Source: Flavihumibacter cheonanensis
GTDB lineage: Bacteria; Bacteroidota; Bacteroidia; Chitinophagales; Chitinophagaceae
Direction: 5' to 3'
DNA: 64,000 bases
Assembly: GCF_022352215.1 (NCBI RefSeq)
Contig: NZ_JAKRWF010000002.1
Coordinates: 1 to 64,000, forward strand
Under the pieces are notes generated by a model. That model saw only the letters and a program-made list of their open reading frames with translations. It was not told the DNA's origin and searched no databases. Each line of letters opens with the position of its first letter. Positions within the stretch are counted from its first letter, which is position 1. The position numbers and the translations under genes were made by a program. Shown in pieces: positions 1 through 6,379 of this stretch.

Positions 1-94
1 AATTGGCTGTAATTTTAGACATGGCGTTTAGATGTTTGGTTAACTATCAAAGTTACTGTAGCTATCCTGCTTGCAGAATAGACTACTACCGCTC

Positions 95-311
95 TAAACG
101 CCTACTTTATATAGCATAAGGGCTTGGCTAAAGCAGGGCGGGACGACTAAACATCAGCAGTAGATCATTGATGAACGTTAGTACAGTCTTGTAACGGCTT
201 CAATTGGGCTTTTGGGTAATAAACATGAACTTTAGAAAATTATAAATCTGCTGGCCGGACCGGACGTTAGTAATGCCCCTGCCTTCGCCAATACTTTAAC
301 GTTGGGCGTAA
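95..311. repeat. attC-like palindromic element A
   Basis: Imperfect palindrome about 217 bp long. The outer arms are TAAACGCC at 95-102 and GGGCGTAA at 304-311; the second lies in GTTGGGC (301-307), which fits the integron core consensus GTTRRRY. Inner arms are GGGCTTGGCTAAAGCAGGG (121 region) and CCCTGCCTTCGCCAATAC (277-294). Positions 116-144 match element B at 25 of 29 positions, and TTCGCCAATAC is identical in both. Bases 1-94 and 312-387 hold nothing I can assign; an open frame at 3-119 is not convincing. The length exceeds classical attC sites, so the identity is an inference. Confidence 0.5.
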
Positions 312-387
312 TTCAATTGAGCATCAAAAGGTTCAAAACAATTTTGCAGAAGTACCAATTTTTGGTAACTTTATAAAAATCATTAAA

Positions 388-645
388 ATGGGACGTAATA
401 CATCTGTATCACTCGGTGACTATTTTGAGGACTTTGTAGAATCTAAAATTTCAGAGGGACGGTATAAGAATGCAAGCGAGGTAATCAGAGCTGGGCTTCG
501 TCTGTTGGAAGAAGATGAGCAACGTTTACTTATGCTACGTGATGCTATAAAACAAGGTCTCTCAAGCGGAATTGACACTAATTTTGATTCAAAAAAACAT
601 CTGGAAAGATTGAAATCTAAGATAAATAAGAATGGCAAATCATAA
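388..645 (+). CDS. parD: ParD-family ribbon-helix-helix antitoxin
   Basis: Small 85-residue protein of the ParD/CopG type. Residues 1-45 form the ribbon-helix-helix DNA-binding and dimerisation part: an N-terminal strand (NTSVSLGDYFEDFVESKI) followed by the ParD helix-turn pattern GRYKNASEVIRAGLRLLEE. The rest is the charged tail that wraps the toxin. In the family the antitoxin binds ParE and represses its own promoter. It overlaps the downstream parE-like gene by 14 bp (translational coupling), the usual antitoxin-first order. The antitoxin looks complete although its partner does not. It lies between the two attC-like elements, consistent with a captured cassette. Confidence 0.9.
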   Translation: MGRNTSVSLGDYFEDFVESKISEGRYKNASEVIRAGLRLLEEDEQRLLMLRDAIKQGLSSGIDTNFDSKKHLERLKSKINKNGKS

Positions 646-892
646 ATTGACCAAACGTGCCGTTAAAGATTTATCTGAAATTTGGTTGTATACATTTGAA
701 ACATGGTCTGAGCGACAGGCTGACAAATACTATTCATTATTGATTGATACAATTAGGGATCTTTCAAATAAACCAGAAATTGGTAGATCTTATTCTATCA
801 TAGAAAAAGGCTTACAAGGTATAAAAGTGGGCCGGCATATAATTTTCTACAAGGTTATAAGCAATCAGGATATTTTTGTCTTTACCGGCTAA
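632..892 (+). CDS. parE: ParE-like toxin with disrupted C-terminus
   Basis: RelE/ParE-fold toxin frame of 86 codons. The first roughly 80 residues read as ParE: LTKRAVKDLSEIWLYTFETWSERQADKYY, then RSYSIIEKGLQGIKVGRHIIFYKV. ParE toxins poison DNA gyrase and normally end in a strand of the type RILHxxMD, about ten residues beyond this stop. Here the frame ends IFVFTG-stop at the point where, in another frame, a HigB-like tail begins (883 on). The natural end therefore seems to have been lost by a recombination or deletion joining parE to higB. The C-terminal segment matters for toxicity in this family, so this copy is probably weak or dead. That is an inference; no active-site assay can be read from sequence. 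Confidence 0.75.
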   Translation: MANHKLTKRAVKDLSEIWLYTFETWSERQADKYYSLLIDTIRDLSNKPEIGRSYSIIEKGLQGIKVGRHIIFYKVISNQDIFVFTG

Positions 893-952
893 TCGTTAAA
901 ATTAAATTTGCTCACGGCATCGTATGATATAATTGATGAAATAGCCATATAA
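883..952 (+). pseudogene. HigB toxin C-terminal relic
   Basis: Read from 883, the frame gives YRLIVKIKFAHGIV, the strand typical of HigB mRNA interferases (YRLVVKIxFxxGIVFIxFIGTHxEYDKI). It stops at 925. In the next frame, from 923, YDIIDEIAI-stop resembles the HigB end (EYDKIDAxxI). The GTH-containing stretch between the two is missing. The relic ends 12 bp before the higA relic, the normal higB-higA order. It is short, so the call rests on pattern plus synteny. Confidence 0.55.
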
Positions 953-964
953 ATAGAACTTGAA

Positions 965-1320
965 GTGACAATCAAACCAATTAAAACAAAAAAAGATTAC
1001 CAAATGGCCATCAATCGCATGAAGGCAATCTTTGATTCACAACCAAGAACTCCTGAGGGTGACGAGTTGGAGGTATTGGGCATTCTGATTGACAAATATG
1101 AACAAGAGCACTATCAAATAGATTACCCGGACCCAATTGAAGCTATTAAGTTCCGTATGGAACAATTGGGGTAAAGTCAAAATGACCTTGCAAATATGTT
1201 AGGATTAAAAGTAGGGCTAGTTAAATACTTAATAGAAAGCGTAAGCTTAGCCTAGAAATAATTCGAAAATTACATCAAACACTTGGCATTCCGACTGAAG
1301 TGTTAATTCAGAGTTACTAA
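965..1320 (+). pseudogene. higA: HigA-type antitoxin, broken by a stop and a frameshift
   Basis: The open part (GTG at 965 to 1174, 69 codons) is the N-terminal half of a HigA antitoxin: MTIKPIKTKKDYQMAINRMKAIF, then DPIEAIKFRMEQLG. A TAA stop at 1172 replaces what is normally a Leu or Thr codon. In the same frame the sequence continues SQNDLANMLGLK, the start of the helix-turn-helix. After about 1215 homology shifts frame to ILNRKRKLSLEIIRKLHQTLGI followed by PTEVLIQSY-stop at 1318-1320. The full HTH_3 antitoxin is thus recognisable but carries one nonsense change and at least one indel. Functionally it is a relic, like the higB tail upstream. Its stop abuts attC-like element B. Confidence 0.85.
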
Positions 1321-1321
1321 C

Positions 1322-1464
1322 TTAATTGCACTTCAGCCATCAAAAGGGCATGGCAAAAGCAGGGCGGCACATGGAGCTTTTTCTGTAAATAATATTTCGG
1401 GGGGGGCGGGCGGAACCTTAATAATTGCCTTGTCTTCGCCAATACCCAATCATTGCGCATTATA
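1322..1464. repeat. attC-like palindromic element B
   Basis: Second copy of the element at 95-311. The left arm GGGCATGGCAAAAGCAGGGC (1346-1365) pairs imperfectly with the right arm TTGCCTTGTCTTCGCCAATA (1425-1444). The outer arms TAATTGCAC (1323) and TTGCGCATTA (1453-1462) are degenerate compared with element A. The centre contains a run of eight G followed by CGGGCGG (1399-1413). It begins immediately after the higA relic stop, where an attC site would sit at the 3' end of a gene cassette. No integrase gene is present in the window. Confidence 0.5.
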
Positions 1465-1518
1465 CCTGGCCTCTTTTTCAGAAACTCCTGCATATAGCAA
1501 AAATGTTAATTTAGCTAT

Positions 1519-1827
1519 ATGAAACTGCTGGACAATTATTCAGACTCTATTAAACAACTTTGCGCGACTCACAAGGTGAAGAAGTTATTTGCTTTTGGTT
1601 CAGTCCTCAGAGAAGATTTTAATGAGTCCAGCGACATTGATTTTTTAGTCTATTTCGACAATATGGACTTGATAAATTATACAAATAACTATTTCAATTT
1701 TAAATTTTCGTTAGAGGATCTATTTAAAAGACCCGTGGACTTAATTGAAGAGAAAGCGTTGAAGAATCCCTATTTTGTACTGTCTATTTCAAATTCCAGA
1801 AAACTTGTTTATGGAAATTTAATTTAA
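1519..1827 (+). CDS. MNT-type minimal nucleotidyltransferase
   Basis: This 102-residue protein has the minimal nucleotidyltransferase fold of the pol-beta superfamily. The signature FAFGSVLREDFNESSDIDFLVYF (residues about 24-46) supplies the G-S motif and the D-x-D pair that binds Mg2+ and NTP. In MntA/HEPN systems such proteins AMPylate and silence a HEPN RNase toxin. They are usually encoded next to the HEPN gene, but no HEPN-like protein (RxxxxH) is evident beside this one, so it may be an orphan antitoxin or an uncharacterised transferase. The start ATG lies 54 bp after attC-like element B, so it could be the first gene of the next cassette. Fold confidence is high; role is unknown. Confidence 0.85.
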   Translation: MKLLDNYSDSIKQLCATHKVKKLFAFGSVLREDFNESSDIDFLVYFDNMDLINYTNNYFNFKFSLEDLFKRPVDLIEEKALKNPYFVLSISNSRKLVYGNLI

Positions 1828-1866
1828 ATACTGGCTTTATTAAAGTAATAATTACCTGCTATTATA

Positions 1867-2061
1867 ATGTCAAAAGAAGAGATTAAATCCGAGATAAATA
1901 AAATCCTGGACACATTACCCGACACAGTACTCGAGGATTTATTATCTCTTTTAAGCAGTATTTCCGATAGTCCATCCAGAACATTTGATGCCATAGCATT
2001 ATTAAGCAAGATTTTGGAAGAGGACAATAATCTTCTTAAGCGGTTAGCCATTCCTGAATAG
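1867..2061 (+). CDS. Small acidic protein, possible antitoxin
   Basis: 64-residue, strongly acidic, predicted all-helical protein (MSKEEIKSEINKILDTLPDT at the start, KILEEDNNLLKRLAIPE at the end). The C-terminal pattern, ending in E-D-x-x-L-L-x-R-L-A, is typical of small Bacteroidota proteins found before RelE/ParE toxins. No toxin follows here. The gene sits 39 bp behind the nucleotidyltransferase on the same strand and may be co-transcribed with it. I do not recognise a named family. That it is a real gene rests on codon pattern and context. Confidence 0.55.
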   Translation: MSKEEIKSEINKILDTLPDTVLEDLLSLLSSISDSPSRTFDAIALLSKILEEDNNLLKRLAIPE

Positions 2062-2084
2062 ATACCAAATTCCTGATAAGCAAC

Positions 2085-2552
2085 ATGATGGCAGTAATTG
2101 GTGACACACTTCTATTGAAACGAATTACTGAAATAAAAAAAATAAACCATCCTTATTTGAAAAAAATCACCTTCGCATTTATTTTGATTTTGCCAGCAAT
2201 TATTGTAGCATTTGTAAGCAAACCAAGTATGCAAATACAAGCGCAAACCAATCAAATTAAAGACACAGTCTGCAACGGGATTTACAGTAAACGTCAGGCG
2301 CTCAATGATATTAAAGCCGGAAAGGCCCGGTTATTGGTTCAAGGGGGTATTGCACCTATATATTATCCAACAGACAAAACATTCCGTGAGACATATAAAA
2401 TCGGGTATGAGATATTCGGATGTGTAGCACCCGGACCTATTGAATGCCTGCAGGAATACAATGAAACCATCTTCAAACATTTAAGTGGCACCTACGGAAA
2501 CGATTGGAAAAAAGAAGTAAGAAAGGATGTAATTGGATTGAATACAAATTAA
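2085..2552 (+). CDS. Hypothetical membrane-anchored protein
   Basis: 155 residues. An N-terminal membrane segment (about 25-45, ITFAFILILPAIIVAFV) is followed by a soluble, presumably periplasmic domain containing GYEIFGCVAPGPIECLQEYNETIF and a C-terminal GNDWKKEVRKDVIGL. This tail recurs in Bacteroidota hypothetical proteins as I remember them, but no function is known to me. Two Cys residues in the soluble part could form a disulfide. The exact start is uncertain: either of the two Met codons at 2085 and 2088 would do. It is 23 bp after the previous small gene and 8 bp before the next one, suggesting a short operon. Confidence 0.6.
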   Translation: MMAVIGDTLLLKRITEIKKINHPYLKKITFAFILILPAIIVAFVSKPSMQIQAQTNQIKDTVCNGIYSKRQALNDIKAGKARLLVQGGIAPIYYPTDKTFRETYKIGYEIFGCVAPGPIECLQEYNETIFKHLSGTYGNDWKKEVRKDVIGLNTN

Positions 2553-2560
2553 TAGAGTAA

Positions 2561-3103
2561 ATGCGAATTATTCTATTACTCCTTCTGTTGGTTTTGGGTA
2601 TAATCTCCGTTGAATTTGAATTCAGGGATATTCAGGAAAGCGACATATTAACTGGACCTATAACTGAATCCATCCCATTTTACTCACTTTGTGCGATCAC
2701 TCTATATTATTTGATTCGTTCTATCACGAATTTCCAGAAAAACGAAAAACTGGTTGCATTTATTCCGTCAGTAATCGGACTTATCTTTATAGGGATTACT
2801 TCCAATCATAAGGTATTTCGTTCTAATCAGAAAAGTTATCAAACTTTGTTTAGAGCAAGCAGCAATGAGTTTGGAAATGATGGAGGATTCAGTTTGAACT
2901 TCAAGGAAAACAAGGTGCTGATTGGGGAAAAAATTGATCGGTTTAGCAAGACAACCTATTGGGGTACCTACAAACAGGAAGCAGATACCATTAGTATTGA
3001 TATTCCCCTGGATTTCCAACTAGGAAAAACAGCATTGCTCCAGGATAGCGTACTTTATTTTCCAGAAGATTCACTGAAATTTGAAGTATTCCATCATAAG
3101 TAA
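2561..3103 (+). CDS. Hypothetical protein with three membrane segments
   Basis: 180 residues. Hydrophobic segments lie at about 1-17 (MRIILLLLLLVLGIISV), 40-53 (FYSLCAITLYYLI) and 66-82. They are followed by a soluble domain of some 95 residues with FRASSNEFGNDGGFSLNFKE and a beta-rich GTYKQEADTISIDIP, reminiscent of small lipocalin-like or META-like barrels, although I cannot assign it. The gene lies 8 bp behind the preceding hypothetical gene. Function is not recognisable. It closes the AT-rich accessory segment; from the next gene on, base composition matches the rest of the window. Confidence 0.6.
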   Translation: MRIILLLLLLVLGIISVEFEFRDIQESDILTGPITESIPFYSLCAITLYYLIRSITNFQKNEKLVAFIPSVIGLIFIGITSNHKVFRSNQKSYQTLFRASSNEFGNDGGFSLNFKENKVLIGEKIDRFSKTTYWGTYKQEADTISIDIPLDFQLGKTALLQDSVLYFPEDSLKFEVFHHK

Positions 3104-3148
3104 CAAAAAAGAAATGAGAACCATTGTACACATTTAAAGCTTATTCTC

Positions 3149-3685
3149 ATGGACAAGAAAATCGCGATTCTCGCTACACATGGTTTTGAAGAAAGTGAAT
3201 TAAAATCGCCCAAAGAAACACTCGAGCAACAAGGTTGGACCGTGCATATTGTGAGTCCGGAAGCGGAAGAGATCAAAGCCTGGGCAAAAACCAACTGGGG
3301 ACAAGCCTATAAGGTGGATAAAGTATTAAGCCAGACCAGGCCTTCCGATTATGATGCCCTGGTATTGCCGGGTGGCGTGATCAATCCGGATCAGTTAAGA
3401 ACCAATAGAGATGCCATCGCTTTTGTGAAGCATTTCTTTGATGAGCACAAGCCTGTTGGCGCAATTTGTCACGGCCCACAGGTATTAATCAATGCAGAAG
3501 TGGTTAATGGTCGCACCCTTACTTCCGTTGAGGCTATCAAAATGGATCTGAAAAATGCAGGTGCCCGCTGGGTGGATGAAGAAGTGGTAGTAGATAATGG
3601 GCTGGTTACCAGTAGAACACCAAAAGATCTGCCTGCCTTTAACAAAAAGATGGTGGAAGAGATCAGAGAGGGTGTCCACGCGTAA
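3149..3685 (+). CDS. PfpI/DJ-1 family protein (glyoxalase III or protease type)
   Basis: A 178-residue, full-length member of the type I glutamine amidotransferase-like PfpI family. The nucleophile elbow is GAICHGPQ with Cys107 and His108; the supporting acidic residue is Glu15 in HGFEESEL. The family contains cytoplasmic proteins described as intracellular proteases, deglycases or glyoxalases that protect against carbonyl or oxidative stress. Which activity applies cannot be told from sequence. It converges on the cupin gene with only 7 bp between the stops. Confidence 0.9.
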   Translation: MDKKIAILATHGFEESELKSPKETLEQQGWTVHIVSPEAEEIKAWAKTNWGQAYKVDKVLSQTRPSDYDALVLPGGVINPDQLRTNRDAIAFVKHFFDEHKPVGAICHGPQVLINAEVVNGRTLTSVEAIKMDLKNAGARWVDEEVVVDNGLVTSRTPKDLPAFNKKMVEEIREGVHA

Positions 3686-3692
3686 GCCCCTA

Positions 3693-4241
3693 TCATTTAT
3701 ACACAATTCCCCATTTTTTATTCAGCCGGTTGTATTCTTCCTGGGACTTAGGTTTCCAGGGAGTTCCAACCGGTGATCCAAATTCTCTGAAATAACCTTC
3801 GAAGCCGGCTGGGGAATAACTGAACAGCATAATCAATGTTTCTGTACCTGAATTAGTCATTGCATGCCAAACTCCTTTGGGAACTAGAGCTACCGAGCCT
3901 TCTTTAACAGGAATTTGCTTTCCATCCAGCTCAAGCAAGCCTTCACCCCGATGAATTACAATCAATTCATCTTCATTGAGGTGTTTATGCAACGGAATGC
4001 CCTCTTTCGGGGCAATTAATTCCCGGCAAAAGGACATCGTTTCATTGCCCTGCCGGTCTTTTGCTACTTTGATCGTAAGCGGCGAATTTCTTCTGCCAAT
4101 CCAATAGGTTTCACCTTCATCGGCATGCAACACCACAGGCTGGGCATCTCCGGAAGATTCAGCAAACAATTGGGGAGCAGCAAATAGTCCCAATACTCCT
4201 GCAGCGGATTGCTGCAAAAATTTCTTCCGGCTTTTTTTCAT
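3693..4241 (-). CDS. Exported cupin-domain protein
   Basis: 182 residues. Residues 1-28 are an export signal with a basic start and a Tat-like look (KKSRKKFLQQSAAGVLGLFAAPQLFA), though it lacks a strict twin-Arg motif. The mature part is a single cupin: GIPLHKHLNEDE (His85, His87, Glu92 region) gives the first metal-binding motif and PKGVWHAM (His126) the second. Such small cupins bind Fe, Mn or Zn and may be dioxygenases, isomerases or sensors; the substrate here is unknown. It is located in the periplasm by inference. It lies downstream of rmuC on the same strand with a 39-bp gap. Confidence 0.85.
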   Translation of the reverse strand: MKKSRKKFLQQSAAGVLGLFAAPQLFAESSGDAQPVVLHADEGETYWIGRRNSPLTIKVAKDRQGNETMSFCRELIAPKEGIPLHKHLNEDELIVIHRGEGLLELDGKQIPVKEGSVALVPKGVWHAMTNSGTETLIMLFSYSPAGFEGYFREFGSPVGTPWKPKSQEEYNRLNKKWGIVYK

Positions 4242-4280
4242 TCTTCAATTTAAAGAAGATTTAAAAACGGTAGCGCATAA

Positions 4281-5684
4281 TTACTCATCCTCCTCCAGCA
4301 CATCATTATTTATGTCGGGTAACAATTGCTGCGCTTCAGCTGCCGGCAGGGCTTCCACATTTTTCAATCTACGCGTAATTGCCCTGCTTCTTTTACCCAG
4401 GAGTTCATCTACCGTGTCACTGGCGCTATGCAGGTTCTTCTGCGCCTTCTCCAGGAGCCCGCCAAATTTTTCAAACTCAGTTTTAACAGCACCTAATACC
4501 TTCCAGACCTCACTACTTCTTTTCTGAAGAGCAAGGGTGCGGAAACCCATTTGCAGGCTGTTGAGCAGGGCAACAAGAGTTGTAGGGCCCGCAACGGTTA
4601 TTTTATATTCATCTCTTAACTGATCCACCAGGGCTGTACGGCGGATTACTTCTGCATAGATTCCTTCAAAGGGCAGGAAGAGAATGGCAAAGTCGGTTGT
4701 GTGAGGTGGTTCAATGTATTTGTCGCGGATATCCCTTGCCATCTTGCGGATGGTAGCTTCCATTGCTTTAGCAGCTGACTCAATTTCTTCTGCTATCGCA
4801 TTTTCATAGGCATTGATCAGCGTTTCATAAACATCTTTAGGAAATTTAGCATCAATGGGCAGGTAAACGAAACTGTTTTCTTCTTCACTTCTGCCGGGCA
4901 ACTTGATAGCAAACTCAACCGGCTCGGAACTACCTGCTTTGGTTTTTACATTGGCATCATATTGATTCGGAGCCAGGATTTGTTCCAACAACATCGCGAG
5001 TTGCACTTCTCCTACTCCACCCCGAAGTTTAACATTGCTCAGGACTTTTTTCAGTCCGCCTACATCCTGCGCAATGGTCTGCATTTCTCCTAGTCCCTTT
5101 TGCACACTCTCCAATTGTTTACCCACGATCTCAAAGGATTGCCCGATTCGCTCACTGAGTGTTTTCTGTAGTTTTTCATCTACAGTAGCCCGCATCTCTT
5201 CTAATTTTTTTTCCGTGCTTTCAATCAGTTTTTCCTGCCTTGTTTCCAATTGCTGGAATTTTTCCCGCTGCAGGTTGTTCATGTTCACCATGTTCTTATC
5301 AAATGATTCCTGAAATTCCCTGATGGAAAGGGCTAGCTTTTCATTGATCTTCTCGAGTTGTTCAATCGTTCTGTTTCTGAATTCTTTTTGTTCAAGTTTA
5401 AGGTCCTCTAATTTGTTGCGTTGTTCAAAGGTGAAATCCTTTAAACCGGCCGCCAATGATTCCCTACCAGCTTTGTTCATTTCGACAAGGGTGTTATTAA
5501 GCTCCATTCTATTCTCCTTTGATAGCGTTGCATTTTCTGTCCGGTTGTTCCGGAATTCTTCTTTGACAGCAGCTTCCATTCTGGTAAGAGCAGCAGGGAC
5601 TACTGATTTATTTCGCAACAATAAAATGATCAGAACGATGAGGTTCACAGCAAGGGATATTAGCAGGATCAGGTTTGTATTCAT
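4281..5684 (-). CDS. rmuC: DNA recombination protein RmuC
   Basis: 467 residues, normal for the family. The order is an N-terminal membrane anchor (about 3-24), a long coiled coil (about 35-205, rich in E/K/Q heptads such as RNKLEDLKLEQKEFRNRTIE) and the RmuC nuclease-like domain (about 205-420). Family motifs in that domain include GGVGEVQLAMLLEQILAPNQY, LPIDAKFP and FLPFEGIYAEV, with AGPTTLVALLNSLQMGF. RmuC limits recombination at inverted repeats in E. coli and carries a PD-(D/E)xK-like core. The C-terminus is acidic. A weak -7-like TATTTTAG lies upstream. It probably has its own promoter. Confidence 0.93.
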   Translation of the reverse strand: MNTNLILLISLAVNLIVLIILLLRNKSVVPAALTRMEAAVKEEFRNNRTENATLSKENRMELNNTLVEMNKAGRESLAAGLKDFTFEQRNKLEDLKLEQKEFRNRTIEQLEKINEKLALSIREFQESFDKNMVNMNNLQREKFQQLETRQEKLIESTEKKLEEMRATVDEKLQKTLSERIGQSFEIVGKQLESVQKGLGEMQTIAQDVGGLKKVLSNVKLRGGVGEVQLAMLLEQILAPNQYDANVKTKAGSSEPVEFAIKLPGRSEEENSFVYLPIDAKFPKDVYETLINAYENAIAEEIESAAKAMEATIRKMARDIRDKYIEPPHTTDFAILFLPFEGIYAEVIRRTALVDQLRDEYKITVAGPTTLVALLNSLQMGFRTLALQKRSSEVWKVLGAVKTEFEKFGGLLEKAQKNLHSASDTVDELLGKRSRAITRRLKNVEALPAAEAQQLLPDINNDVLEEDE

Positions 5685-5765
5685 GTGTATGATTTTCTAA
5701 TCGCTCTAAAATAAGTTTTCTATCGCTCCTTTGAGTAGATAGATGAGTCAGAATGGTAAGCAGGT

Positions 5766-5834
5766 GAAATTTTTTCATCTCAACCGAAATTTTTTCACTT
5801 TTTCTGACAATTTTTCAAGTAGGAATCCTGCTTG
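5766..5834 (+). promoter_or_regulatory. Three 20-bp-phased repeats and a palindrome upstream of hsp20
   Basis: GAAATTTTTTCA occurs at 5766-5777 and again at 5786-5797, and a variant GACAATTTTTCA at 5806-5817, each start exactly 20 bp after the last. The first copy with its preceding T is a palindrome (TGAAA-TTT-TTTCA). The third runs into a 19-bp near-palindrome CAAGTAGGAATCCTGCTTG (5816-5834). Phasing at about two helical turns suggests co-operative binding of a regulator on one face of the DNA. It lies 46-114 bp before the small heat-shock gene. No CIRCE-type (HrcA) sequence is present. Confidence 0.5.
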
Positions 5835-5879
5835 CACGGAATTTGTTATAGAAAATACAGGTAAAAAAAGGAGGTCAAT

Positions 5880-6329
5880 ATGACAAACATGATCACAAGA
5901 AAAAAAGAAAACACAGGTGGTCTGGTTGATGGCGTCTTTTATAATGCCTTGAACCGCTTTTTTGATGACCGCCAATGGGGCTTCAGTGGTTTAACAACCA
6001 ATCAACAAGTGCCTGTCAATATCCGGGAAACAGATACCAGTTATGAACTGGAATTGGTAGCGGCCGGATTGAAAAAAGAAAACTTCAACGTGCATGTCAG
6101 CAACGATATGCTTACGGTCTCCTTTGAACACAAGGAAGAGAAGCAGGAAAAAACTGAGAGCCTGCTGCGTCAGGAGTACCGCATGCAATCCTTCACCAGG
6201 AATTTTAACCTGGATGATACCGTAGACGCGGGCAAGATTGCCGCCCAATACAGAGACGGTATCCTTTGCATCTCGCTGCCAAAAAAAGAAGGTGTGCAGC
6301 GCATCACAAAAAATATCCAGGTTCAATAA
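5880..6329 (+). CDS. Small heat-shock protein, Hsp20/alpha-crystallin family
   Basis: 149-residue ATP-independent chaperone. The alpha-crystallin domain runs from about residue 40 to 140: VPVNIRETDTSYELELVAAG at the start, YRMQSFTRNFNLDDTVDAGKIAAQYRDGILCISLPKKE at the end. The C-terminal tail is short (TKNIQVQ), with a weak I-x-V anchoring element. Such proteins assemble into oligomers and hold unfolding clients. The start is set by an unusually strong Shine-Dalgarno AGGAGG at 5869, rare in this window and consistent with high expression. Regulation probably acts through the phased repeats upstream; a terminator follows at 6348. Confidence 0.95.
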   Translation: MTNMITRKKENTGGLVDGVFYNALNRFFDDRQWGFSGLTTNQQVPVNIRETDTSYELELVAAGLKKENFNVHVSNDMLTVSFEHKEEKQEKTESLLRQEYRMQSFTRNFNLDDTVDAGKIAAQYRDGILCISLPKKEGVQRITKNIQVQ

Positions 6330-6347
6330 GCAATTGTTGCCTGACGG

Positions 6348-6379
6348 AAATCGGCCTGCCATTCCGGGGGCCGATTTTT
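6348..6379 (+). terminator. Rho-independent terminator of hsp20
   Basis: Nine-base stem AAATCGGCC (6348-6356) and GGCCGATTT (6369-6377), continued by a short T run on the plus strand. It lies between the convergent hsp20 and Crp-family genes and touches the stop codon of the latter, so it may serve both directions. Confidence 0.75.

Noticed and set aside
3-119. Open frame at the left edge (LAVILDMAFRCLVNYQ...)
   Set aside because: Cys/Tyr-rich composition, no recognisable family, and it runs into the left arm of the palindromic element; not supported as a gene end.
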